The translations under genes and the position numbers were made by a program. The notes under the pieces were generated by a model. The model saw only the letters and a list, made by a program, of their open reading frames with translations. It did not search any database and was not told where the DNA came from. From Ectobacillus sp. JY-23 (GTDB taxonomy: Bacteria > Bacillota > Bacilli > Bacillales > Bacillaceae_G), in the NCBI RefSeq assembly GCF_023022965.1, contig NZ_CP095462.1:3824001-3888000 (forward strand): a stretch of 64,000 nucleotides of DNA, written 5' to 3'. Within the stretch, counting starts at the first letter, position 1, and every line of letters starts with the position of its first letter. Shown piece by piece: positions 15,622 through 22,968 of this stretch.

Positions 15622-16953
15622 ATGATTCTATCCAAACAAGCAATTCGCCTGCTTAGTTTTTTACTGATTATTTCTGTTATGAATGCAACGATGTTTAACG
15701 TTGCGTTACCGACAATTGCTAGTGACTTCACTTTGTCTCCGTCACAAGTGAGTTGGGTTGTAACAGGATACATTATTGTATATGCAATTGGTTCAGTCGT
15801 ATATGGTAAACTTACTGACCAATATCAGCTCAAGCATTTATTAACAGCAGGACTTAGCGTTTTTGCACTTGGTTCGCTCTTTGGCTTATTGGCACAAAAC
15901 TACAGTATGCTCATTGGTGCGCGCTTACTGCAATCACTTGGTGCATCTGTTATTCCAGCTGTGGCGATGAGTGTGCCTGTTAAATATGTAGAGCCAGAAA
16001 ATAGAGGTAAGATGCTGGGGATTATTTCCTCCTCGCTGGCATTCGGTACTGCCATCGGTCCTATTATTTCTGGCTTATTTACAGGCAGTGTGGGCTGGCG
16101 TTATTTGTTTTTGATTTCTTTGTTAGCGTTACTAACGTTACCTGGTTTTTGGAAGAACTTGCCCAAGGATCAACCGCAGCGAGGACGTGTGGATGTACTA
16201 GGTGCGGGGCTTTTGGCTGCTGCCATAGCAGCTGTAATGCTTGCCATTACAAATAGCAACACCGTGATGCTTATTATCGCCTTGCTTGCGGGAATTGTAT
16301 TTGTATGGCGTTCTAAACGAACCGCATATCCGTTTTTAAATATGGGACTATTCATGAATAAACAGTACGGTAAGGCGTTGCTAGTTAGCTTTTTGTTCTC
16401 TGGTGCTGTATTTGGCGTAACATTTATTACTCCCATCATGCTTGCACGTTTAAATAACTTACCGCCTGCTGAAATCGGTTTTATGATGTTTCCTGGTGCT
16501 TTAGCGGCAGCTCTTCTCGGTAGAGTTGGCGGCACATTAACAGATAGAAAGGGAAGCACTGTAACAGTTGTAACAGCCTTTGGTATGCTGATGCTTGCGT
16601 ATATGGGATTGTCGACGGCTTCTGGACAAAGCAAATGGTTCATTCTTGCATTTCTTATTTTGGCTAACATTGGCTTTACCTTCGGACAAACAGCGATGGC
16701 AAGTTTGGTATCTGGCGCGCTTGCGCGTGAACAAGCTGGAGCGGGTATGGGTGTTTTCTCCATGCTGAATTTTATAGCAAGTGCATTAATCGGCGCTATC
16801 ATGGGGAAAATCCTAGATGCTCCGTCCCATCGCATTAGTGTGAACCTACTTGTACAAGATAAAGCAGCCTTTTTATTCAGTAATAGCTATCTGATTTGCT
16901 TGGGGCTACTCTTACTCGCTTCTCTAGTTTTTATGCGTCTGCGTCGCAAGTGA
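15622..16953 (+). CDS. MFS drug:H+ antiporter
   Basis: A 443-residue membrane protein with many hydrophobic helices spread over the whole length. Signatures of the drug:H+ antiporter group are visible: NATMFNVALPTIASDF in helix 1, the loop 2-3 motif GKLTDQYQLKHLL and the motif-C-like run FGTAIGPIISGLF. TetL- and LmrB-like exporters are the nearest kinds I recognise. The ATG with AAAGAGG upstream is preferred to a GTG three codons earlier. It is placed directly behind a MarR regulator, so it likely exports the compound that the regulator senses. The substrate cannot be read from the sequence. Confidence 0.88.
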   Translation: MILSKQAIRLLSFLLIISVMNATMFNVALPTIASDFTLSPSQVSWVVTGYIIVYAIGSVVYGKLTDQYQLKHLLTAGLSVFALGSLFGLLAQNYSMLIGARLLQSLGASVIPAVAMSVPVKYVEPENRGKMLGIISSSLAFGTAIGPIISGLFTGSVGWRYLFLISLLALLTLPGFWKNLPKDQPQRGRVDVLGAGLLAAAIAAVMLAITNSNTVMLIIALLAGIVFVWRSKRTAYPFLNMGLFMNKQYGKALLVSFLFSGAVFGVTFITPIMLARLNNLPPAEIGFMMFPGALAAALLGRVGGTLTDRKGSTVTVVTAFGMLMLAYMGLSTASGQSKWFILAFLILANIGFTFGQTAMASLVSGALAREQAGAGMGVFSMLNFIASALIGAIMGKILDAPSHRISVNLLVQDKAAFLFSNSYLICLGLLLLASLVFMRLRRK

Positions 16954-16996
16954 TGGCACATATATGTTATCGTTTGTTTATAAAGGAGGCAAAGGT

Positions 16997-17614
16997 ATGA
17001 TTCTTTTTGAAGACTTCAAAAGCCACATGGATGTGAGATTACGTTGGTTCTCACCGCCAAAAGCCTATCGTATTGAAAGCAATACATTAATAATAGAAAC
17101 AGAGAAGGGAAGCGATTTTTGGCAAAAGACACATTACGGTTTTGAGGCGGATAACGGACACTTCTTACACTGTGAGCTCCGAGGGAATTTCAGGTTAACA
17201 ACGAAGGTTCGTCCTAAGCCTCTCCACCGGTATGACCAAGTGGGTGTAATGGTTCGTTTTTCAACAGATACATGGATTAAAGCATCGGTTGAATATATTC
17301 CGGCCGCACCGAACAAGCTTGGTGCTGTCGTAACGAACCATGGGTATTCTGATTGGTCCACGCAAGAAATGCAGGACGATACAGCTGAGCTATATTTTCG
17401 TATTTCACGTATTGAAAACGATTTTTACGTGGATTACTCGGAGGACGGTGAGGTGTGGAAGCAGCTACGTATGGCGTATTTGTTTGCAGACGCAGACAAG
17501 CCAATTCTGGCCGGTGTTTATGCCTGCAGTCCGCAAGAAGAAGGATATGAAGCACATGTATCCTTCATACAAATAGAAGAGTTGTCTGGCGACCGTACAA
17601 AGGTGTACGGATAA
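16997..17614 (+). CDS. DUF1349 family protein
   Basis: A 205-residue beta-rich protein starting MILFEDFKSHMDVRL. DUF1349 proteins have a concanavalin-like jelly-roll fold; typical features here are the segment FWQKTHYGF, the motif DQVGVMVRFSTDTWIKASVEY and the later FADADKPILAGVYACSP. The function of the family is not established. AAAGGAGG lies 8 nt before the chosen ATG; an 11-codon extension is unlikely. It lies 43 nt behind the MFS gene and could be the last gene of that transcript. It is cytoplasmic, with no signal peptide. Confidence 0.8.
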   Translation: MILFEDFKSHMDVRLRWFSPPKAYRIESNTLIIETEKGSDFWQKTHYGFEADNGHFLHCELRGNFRLTTKVRPKPLHRYDQVGVMVRFSTDTWIKASVEYIPAAPNKLGAVVTNHGYSDWSTQEMQDDTAELYFRISRIENDFYVDYSEDGEVWKQLRMAYLFADADKPILAGVYACSPQEEGYEAHVSFIQIEELSGDRTKVYG

Positions 17615-17668
17615 AATGATAGAAGGTTGGCAAGCATCATAAAGAACTGATTAGAAGGAGGTGCTAGC

Positions 17669-17887
17669 CTGGGAGACATCGTTTTGTTTTGGGGAATTCC
17701 CGTTGTTTTTACGATTGTATTAGTATTTATATCATGGAAAAAGCGATTTCAAAATCGCTTTTTGCCGGGACTCTTAGTTGGTATTATCGGTATCGTATTC
17801 TTTTTTGCGCCTCAGTTGCTAAGCCGTGCATTAGGACTAGCATTTGAACAAGTCATGAACGGCATTTATTTAGGCATATGTTTTTGA
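17669..17887 (+). CDS. Small membrane protein with probable CTG start, possibly frameshifted at its end
   Basis: A 72-residue hydrophobic protein, LGDIVLFWGIPVVFTIVLVF onward, with two membrane helices. AAGGAGG (17655-17661) stands 7 nt before an in-frame CTG at 17669; the first TTG (17684) is 22 nt away and there is no ATG or GTG in frame, so CTG is the best start. The frame ends at TGA 17885-17887 inside a run of five T. One extra T would extend it with LSSGIVTIVMCFRKKSNI to 17940, a convincing third membrane helix with a basic tail, which hints at a 1-nt deletion. Function is unknown. Confidence 0.5.
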   Translation: MGDIVLFWGIPVVFTIVLVFISWKKRFQNRFLPGLLVGIIGIVFFFAPQLLSRALGLAFEQVMNGIYLGICF

Positions 17888-17945
17888 GCAGCGGAATCGT
17901 TACAATTGTTATGTGCTTTCGAAAAAAGTCCAATATATAAAATGG

Positions 17946-17975
17946 GAAGTCCATCACTTTGATGGGCTTTTTTCT
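17946..17975 (+). terminator. Terminator after the small membrane gene
   Basis: AGTCCATCA and TGATGGGCT pair (one wobble) around CTT and are followed by TTTTT. The hairpin contains the ATG of a spurious overlapping ORF. Confidence 0.8.
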
Positions 17976-18046
17976 ATCTTTTGGAGCAGGATTTTATGTG
18001 GTTAGTTGGAATTACATTATGAGACGAATAAAAAAGGAGACTCAAT

Positions 18047-18310
18047 ATGTCGATCTTGAAGCTTTTGCAAGGTGTGCTCATGCTATTAAGTATCGCAACC
18101 TCGAATTATATGCGGTATACGTACTCGTTATCTTTTTTCGTGACAACGCTGCTTTGGATTGCTATTTATCTGCTTGCCTGGACTGTTTGTAAATACCTAC
18201 TTGGCAAATCTGGTAGTGCGGAGAAAACGATTGATATGCCTTATGTTATCCTGGTAACAGGAATTTCCTTTTTTGTACTATATGTAAGCTACAGCAGTAC
18301 AACACTGTAA
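18047..18310 (+). CDS. Small membrane protein, 87 aa
   Basis: Starts MSILKLLQGVLMLLS, with AAAAAGGAGA 8 nt before the ATG. Three hydrophobic segments (about residues 5-18, 28-50 and 65-83) predict a three-helix membrane protein; YSSTTL forms the tail. It lies just downstream of a terminator and is followed by another, so it is probably transcribed alone or by read-through. It may be functionally tied to the upstream small membrane gene of similar size. No family was recognised. Confidence 0.6.
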   Translation: MSILKLLQGVLMLLSIATSNYMRYTYSLSFFVTTLLWIAIYLLAWTVCKYLLGKSGSAEKTIDMPYVILVTGISFFVLYVSYSSTTL

Positions 18311-18314
18311 ACAC

Positions 18315-18349
18315 AAAAGCTGTCTCCAAAAAGGAGGCAGCTTTTTCGT
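18315..18349 (+). terminator. Terminator after the 87-aa membrane gene
   Basis: AAAAGCTGTCTCC and GGAGGCAGCTTTTT pair around AAAA (one wobble). Confidence 0.88.
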
Positions 18350-18403
18350 TGAATTTGTCGATAAGAAAGGGTTTACACAAAATGTTATAACAAGTAGAAT
18401 TTT

Positions 18404-18434
18404 TTGTAATAACAAATTTTATATGTTATTACAA
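18404..18434 (+). promoter_or_regulatory. Inverted repeat in the chitinase upstream region
   Basis: TTGTAATAACA (18404-18414) and TGTTATTACAA (18424-18434) are perfect inverse complements with a 9-nt AT spacer. This is a candidate operator about 175 nt before the chitinase start. Confidence 0.5.
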
Positions 18435-18445
18435 ATGGTAGAAAT

Positions 18446-18469
18446 TAATAGCTATATAGCTATTAATCT
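18446..18469. promoter_or_regulatory. 24-bp perfect palindrome next to the MITE-like element
   Basis: ATTAATAGCTAT is followed directly by ATAGCTATTAAT. The palindrome ends 2 nt before the left end of the 18472-18574 element; it could be the chitinase operator or the insertion target of the element. Confidence 0.5.
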
Positions 18470-18471
18470 AT

Positions 18472-18574
18472 GGCTCTGTTAAAGCTCACTGCTGATTTCC
18501 GTTACGGGGGCTCGCTTTCCGCAGGAGCCTTATCCTTCATTCTCATTAACAAGTACTCAGGTTTTAACAGAGCC
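18472..18574. mobile_element. MITE-like 103-bp element with terminal inverted repeats
   Basis: GGCTCTGTTAAA (18472-18483) and TTTAACAGAGCC (18563-18574) are perfect terminal inverted repeats. The core holds tgatttccgttacggggg and tcgctttccgc, also found at about 47693-47722. It has no coding capacity. A clear target-site duplication was not seen. It separates the chitinase gene from its upstream palindromes. Confidence 0.65.
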
Positions 18575-18607
18575 CATTTATAAAAACGCTAGAAAGGGGA
18601 AAGGGAT

Positions 18608-20626
18608 ATGAAACGAAAAAAACAATCATCTTATTTTTCGCTTTTGCTGACTGCAGTATGCTTGCTGGCCGTGTTTATAGGTGGTTGGACGGCACCACCA
18701 GCTGTGCAGGTGGAGGCAGCGCAAAATCATAAGATTGTTGGCTATTTCACATCATGGGGCATTTATGGGCGTAACTTTCAAGTAGAAGATATTGACGGTA
18801 CAAAGCTGACTCACATCAATTATGCATTCGCTGATATTTGCTGGGATGGCAGACACGGTAATCCATCACCCGACAGTCCAAACCGCAACACGTGGTCTTG
18901 TACAGATGCAGCAGTGCCTCTGCAAAACAAGCAAGTACCAAATGGCACTATTGTGCTGGGAGAGCCGTGGGCCGATGTCAGCAAATCGTATGCGGGGAAA
19001 ACTTGGGCCGAGTGTGAGCAAGCTAAATGCGGGAATTTTGGTAAATTGCTAGATTTAAAGAAAAAGTATCCTCACTTAAAAACGTTGATTTCTGTAGGTG
19101 GTTGGACGTGGAGCAACCGTTTTTCAGATGTCGCAGCTGACCCGCAGACGCGGCAAGTTTTTGCCAAATCCGCTGTCGAATTCATTCGTACATACGGATT
19201 TGACGGCGTCGACCTTGACTGGGAGTATCCAGTAGAAGGCGGTTTGTCCGGCAATTCGTATCGACCTGCAGATAAGCAAAACTATACGCTGTTGCTACAA
19301 GATATTCGTAATGAATTGAACAAGGCTGGGGTGGAAGATGGTAAAACCTATTTGCTGACAATTGCTTCCGGTGCGAGCGCACAATATGTGAAAAATACAG
19401 AGCTGTCTCAAATAGCTGCTATTGTTGATTGGATTAACATTATGACATACGATTTCCATGGGGGATGGGAAACGCAAACTAATCATAATGCGCCTTTGTA
19501 TGCCACCGTGAATGATCCGCAAAAAGATAAGGGTTTTACAGTTGATGAATCTGTGACCCGTTACCAACAAGCCGGTGTACCGATGAGTAAGCTTGTACTG
19601 GGTATGCCGTTTTACGGGCGCGGCTGGAAGGGAGTTGCGAACGGCAATAATGGTGAGTATCAAACAGCTACACCTGGGTATGATGGCTCAATTGTACCGA
19701 TGGGAACATGGGATGATTGGTCATCCGGTGCAAGCGGTGTATTTGATTATGGTGATTTGGTCGCCAACTATGTAAATAAGAACGGCTTTACTCGTTACTG
19801 GAATGATACAGCGAAAGTTCCATTTTTATACAATCCGACTACAGGAGTGTTCATCAGCTATGATGACATTGAATCTTTTGGGCATAAAACAAACTATATT
19901 AAAGCAAAGGGTATGGGCGGTGCTATGTTTTGGGAATTGAGCTCCGACTGCCGCACGAGCTCGAAATATACATGTACAGGCGCGAAACTACTGGATAAAC
20001 TGGCAACAGAATTGCTTGGTACTACCCCGAATCCAGGCGATACAGAAGCCCCAGCCGCTGTGAAAAATGTGACTGTTTCTGGTAAAACAGCAAATAGTGT
20101 AACGTTAGCTTGGACAGCATCAACAGATAATGTTGGAGTGGCAGGATATGACGTCAGCTACGGTACAACGAAGGTAGCAACAGCGACGAACAGCATCACC
20201 ATTAGCGGTCTACAAGCGGCCACTGATTATACCTTTACCGTCACGGCTAGAGACAGTGCAGGCAATGTGTCTTTACCGGGAAGTGTAACAGTAAAAACCA
20301 ACGATGCAACAACACCGCCGCCAACTGGTGATGCACAGGTTACATTCACCATTACATCTGATTGGGGCACAGGTTTTAATTTCAACGTAACGATTAAAAA
20401 TAATAGCGCAGCACCTATTAAAAATTGGCGCCTGGCATTCGACTATGATGGCAACATCACACAAGTTTGGGATGCGAAAATTATCAGTAAAACCGGCACA
20501 CGCTATGTTCTGGAAAGTGTAGGCTGGAACAGTGAGATTCCTGCGGGCGGCACAGTTTCCTTCGGCGGAGGTGGAAGCGGTGCGGCTACTTCACAAATTC
20601 AAAATGTGGTTGTAACAGGCAATTGA
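18608..20626 (+). CDS. Secreted chitinase, GH18 with FN3 and CBM2 domains
   Basis: A 672-residue exported enzyme. Signal peptide: a basic KRKKQ start, a hydrophobic core and probable cleavage after QVEA near residue 38. The GH18 barrel spans about 40-470; its signature DGVDLDWE covers residues 199-206 with catalytic Glu206. Then come an FN3 module (about 480-562, segment TANSVTLAWTASTDN) and a CBM2 cellulose/chitin-binding module (about 572-672). Size and order match the 74-kDa chitinases of the B. cereus group. GAAAGGGGAAAGGG precedes the ATG. It degrades chitin outside the cell. Upstream palindromes may serve regulation. Confidence 0.93.
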   Translation: MKRKKQSSYFSLLLTAVCLLAVFIGGWTAPPAVQVEAAQNHKIVGYFTSWGIYGRNFQVEDIDGTKLTHINYAFADICWDGRHGNPSPDSPNRNTWSCTDAAVPLQNKQVPNGTIVLGEPWADVSKSYAGKTWAECEQAKCGNFGKLLDLKKKYPHLKTLISVGGWTWSNRFSDVAADPQTRQVFAKSAVEFIRTYGFDGVDLDWEYPVEGGLSGNSYRPADKQNYTLLLQDIRNELNKAGVEDGKTYLLTIASGASAQYVKNTELSQIAAIVDWINIMTYDFHGGWETQTNHNAPLYATVNDPQKDKGFTVDESVTRYQQAGVPMSKLVLGMPFYGRGWKGVANGNNGEYQTATPGYDGSIVPMGTWDDWSSGASGVFDYGDLVANYVNKNGFTRYWNDTAKVPFLYNPTTGVFISYDDIESFGHKTNYIKAKGMGGAMFWELSSDCRTSSKYTCTGAKLLDKLATELLGTTPNPGDTEAPAAVKNVTVSGKTANSVTLAWTASTDNVGVAGYDVSYGTTKVATATNSITISGLQAATDYTFTVTARDSAGNVSLPGSVTVKTNDATTPPPTGDAQVTFTITSDWGTGFNFNVTIKNNSAAPIKNWRLAFDYDGNITQVWDAKIISKTGTRYVLESVGWNSEIPAGGTVSFGGGGSGAATSQIQNVVVTGN

Positions 20627-20628
20627 AT

Positions 20629-20670
20629 GAAAAAGACTCCTGACAGGAAATAGCACAGGAGTCTTTTTCT
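20629..20670 (+). terminator. Terminator of the chitinase gene
   Basis: AAAAAGACTCCTG and CAGGAGTCTTTTT form a perfect stem. Confidence 0.92.
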
Positions 20671-20769
20671 TGTATATTGGTAGAAACAGAATATACTCGC
20701 CAAAATAGACAGGAAACGGTAAAATAAACGATAAAGCGATTACAATCTTAACAGTCAGGAGTTAACATC

Positions 20770-21567
20770 ATGTCAAAACAAACCTTACAACAGCAAATTG
20801 CAGTCTGGCAGGAATATGCGGGAGATGAACGCGAAATATTTTATGCGATGTACGAAGACGTATTGCGCAGCCTGTTAACGCAAAATGAAATCTATACAAT
20901 TATGGGACCGGAAGCGGACGAGTCGGAGCTGGCAAAGGAAACAGCACCGATGTTTTGTGGCGTGAACGCCGAGGGTGTGCCAAGCTTTTGGTTGTTTTCA
21001 GAACGTGAAATTGCGGAAACGTTTGCACGATATTACGGCTTTGAAAAGGACGAGCGTCCGCTTGTACGCCGCGTCAAATTGGATGAAATTACATTGACGC
21101 TGTATAGCGGTATGTTCAGCGGCGTGGCAGAAGTCATGATTGACGAAGGCAGCCGCTTTGTGCGTGCAATTATTTATGATGTAGTCAATCAATGCTTTGT
21201 TGTGCAGGGAGAAGAACCTATTTTGGAGAAAGAAGAATATGTCGTGATGCAGCTGCTGAACGACATGCGTTACGGTGGCAAAGAAGCCTTTGCATTACCG
21301 AGCGGAGAAAAAGTGGGCGATGATGTTATGTTCAGTTTGTTCGTTCCATATATTGAGGAAGATACGGTTGTTATTTTTACAGATGAAGCAGCCGCAAACG
21401 CCGGACGTGACCGAGTTGCCGCACGTTTTACCGCACCGCAGCTGGCTGAAATTATCAGACGTGCGCATAGAGCAGGGGCAACACGCGTTGTATTTGATCA
21501 CGAGGCATTCGACGCGCAAATCTCAGCATCCAAACTAATCAACATTTTCAACCGTATGGAACTGTAA
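20770..21567 (+). CDS. Hypothetical protein, possibly SseB-like, 265 aa
   Basis: A soluble alpha/beta protein starting MSKQTLQQQIAVWQEYAG, with AGGAG 9 nt upstream. The middle (PSFWLFSEREIAETFARYYG, residues about 74-93) and the C-terminal half (VVIFTDEAAA, TRVVFDHEAF) suggest a repeated sandwich like the SseB N-terminal domain, but the match is weak and uncertain. It has no signal peptide. Its stop codon overlaps the ribosome site of the next gene, so the two are cotranscribed and probably act together. Function is unknown. Confidence 0.6.
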   Translation: MSKQTLQQQIAVWQEYAGDEREIFYAMYEDVLRSLLTQNEIYTIMGPEADESELAKETAPMFCGVNAEGVPSFWLFSEREIAETFARYYGFEKDERPLVRRVKLDEITLTLYSGMFSGVAEVMIDEGSRFVRAIIYDVVNQCFVVQGEEPILEKEEYVVMQLLNDMRYGGKEAFALPSGEKVGDDVMFSLFVPYIEEDTVVIFTDEAAANAGRDRVAARFTAPQLAEIIRRAHRAGATRVVFDHEAFDAQISASKLINIFNRMEL

Positions 21568-21582
21568 AGGAGGGAGCTTCGT

Positions 21583-22062
21583 ATTCGGGATGTAGTGCAG
21601 GACGGAGAGTTAAGTTTGTCGTATTTTCGGCCGCTGTTGGCAGCATACAAAGCGGAGCGCGTGGCTGGACGCGACGGGTCGCAGTTTTACAATCGCCTGA
21701 ACGCCGGTCAGCAGGCTTTGTTTATGTTTTATGCGTACTATCAGCACGTGAGAAAAGGAACAGAAGAATTTTATTGGTGGAGCGCTTATTTTTACGCAAA
21801 AGACAAAGATTGGCCGGCCATTGCGCAGGCAGCTGCTTACTTTGATTTGCCAGAGCTCGTCGCATTATTAAAAGAGGTAGAAGAATGGCTGCGCGCGCGC
21901 AATTACCCAAAGCAGCTCAGCGGATTTTCGGTATCGCGTGACGATTTACACAACAATCCTGTTTTGCATGCGGAAATGACGTTATTGGAAAAACGTCTCA
22001 AAAAAATGGCTCCAGTAAAAAAAGTAGAGCAATATGTACGAAGCAATCGACACGAGTTTTAA
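21583..22062 (+). CDS. Hypothetical protein with probable ATT start, 159 aa
   Basis: A soluble, helix-rich protein. A strong AAAGGAGG (21566-21573), overlapping the previous stop, stands 9 nt before in-frame ATT 21583, giving IRDVVQDGELSLSYFRPLL; the first standard start, GTG 21595, is 21 nt away. ATT is therefore the best start by spacing, although GTG cannot be excluded. Distinctive segments are EEFYWWSAYFYAKDKDWPA and LSGFSVSRDDLHNNP. It forms a two-gene operon with the upstream unknown protein and ends in a strong terminator. No family was recognised. Confidence 0.6.
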   Translation: MRDVVQDGELSLSYFRPLLAAYKAERVAGRDGSQFYNRLNAGQQALFMFYAYYQHVRKGTEEFYWWSAYFYAKDKDWPAIAQAAAYFDLPELVALLKEVEEWLRARNYPKQLSGFSVSRDDLHNNPVLHAEMTLLEKRLKKMAPVKKVEQYVRSNRHEF

Positions 22063-22103
22063 GAAGGTCCTTTCCCTTATATGGGAAAAGGACCTTTTTT
22101 AAT
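22062..22103 (+). terminator. Terminator of the two-gene unknown operon
   Basis: AAGGTCCTTTCCC and GGGAAAAGGACCTTTTTT pair around a TTATAT loop with one bulge. Confidence 0.9.
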
Positions 22104-22214
22104 TTGGTGCAGAGAAAGCTCTGTAGTTAATAAGTACTTTGTGAAGTTATCTCCAGGATAATATTCTCTAATAGGCATACGCTGTTTTCCCTAGTGTTAG
22201 TTACTTTTTTCTAC

Positions 22215-22490
22215 AAGATCAATAGAAAACGGTGATTATATGGTATTTAGGTATGGACGGAACATTACGGTATAGTGAATTACGTCACTTGCTACCTAGT
22301 GTAAGTCATCAAGTATTGACAAAACAGCTAAAAAACTTGAAGAAGATAACTTACTCAAACGAACGCAATATAATACGGTACCACCTAAAGTTGAATATTC
22401 TTTAACTAGTAAAGGAAGCACGTTAATACCTATTTTACAGCGGATGTATACATGAGGGATAGAACATGAAGAAGGTTTCTGAAGCAAGGA
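22215..22490 (+). pseudogene. HxlR-family regulator, decayed
   Basis: From 22232 the sequence reads VIIWYLGMDGTLRYSEL and then LLPSVSHQVLTKQLKN. After a 1-nt loss in an A-run near 22331 it continues LKRTQYNTVPPKVEYSL and GSTLIPILQRMYT. This is the HxlR winged-helix core. There is a TAG where the family has Trp just before KTVIIW, and a TGA where Trp is expected after MYT (then GIEHEEG). The N-terminus and start codon are not recognisable. It is immediately followed by the second 53-bp repeat array. Confidence 0.7.
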
Positions 22491-22524
22491 GCTGTGTCGT
22501 CTCTTAAGAGTTAGCGTTAAGCCA

Positions 22525-22895
22525 GTTAGCGGCATAAGAATGTGTCGCGGAGCACAAGAGAGAAGAGATATGAGGTTAGGTGTCCCGCAAGAGCGTGTCG
22601 CGGGGCACGAGGGAGAGCCTATTTGAGATTAGGTGTCCCGCAAGAGCGTGTCGCGGGGCACGAGGGAGAGCCTATTTGAGATTAGGTGTCCCGCAAGAGC
22701 GTGTCGCGGGGCACAAGAGAGAGAAAAGTGGAGATTAGGTGTCCCGCAAGAGCGTGTCGCGGAGCACAAGAGAGAGGAGATATGAGATTAGGTGTCCCGC
22801 AAGAGCGTGTCGCGGGGCACAAGAGAGAGAAAAGTGGAGATTAGGTGTCCCGCAAGAGCGTCTCGCGGAGCACGAGGGAGGGGAGATTTGAGGTT
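22525..22895. repeat. 53-bp tandem repeat array 2 (one degenerate plus six full units)
   Basis: Units start AGGTGTCCCGCAAGAGCG at 22578, 22631, 22684, 22737, 22790 and 22843, with a degenerate unit before 22578. The period is exactly 53 bp. Compared with array 1, the centre is GTGTCGCGGGGCAC rather than GTCTCGCGGACCAC, which lets GTGTCCCGC pair with GCGGGGCAC (one wobble) in several units. The tail of the unit varies (CCTATTTGAGATT, AAAGTGGAGATT, GATATGAGATT). It is non-coding. Confidence 0.95.
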
Positions 22896-22968
22896 AACGA
22901 AATTGGCAAAATGGCATGTCATCTTGTACAATAAACATTCGTGAATCTACAGAAAAGGATCGGATAAT

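Noticed and set aside
17959-18192. 77-codon ORF between the two small membrane genes
   Set aside because: Its start lies inside a terminator hairpin and it overlaps the better supported frame at 18047, which has its own ribosome site.
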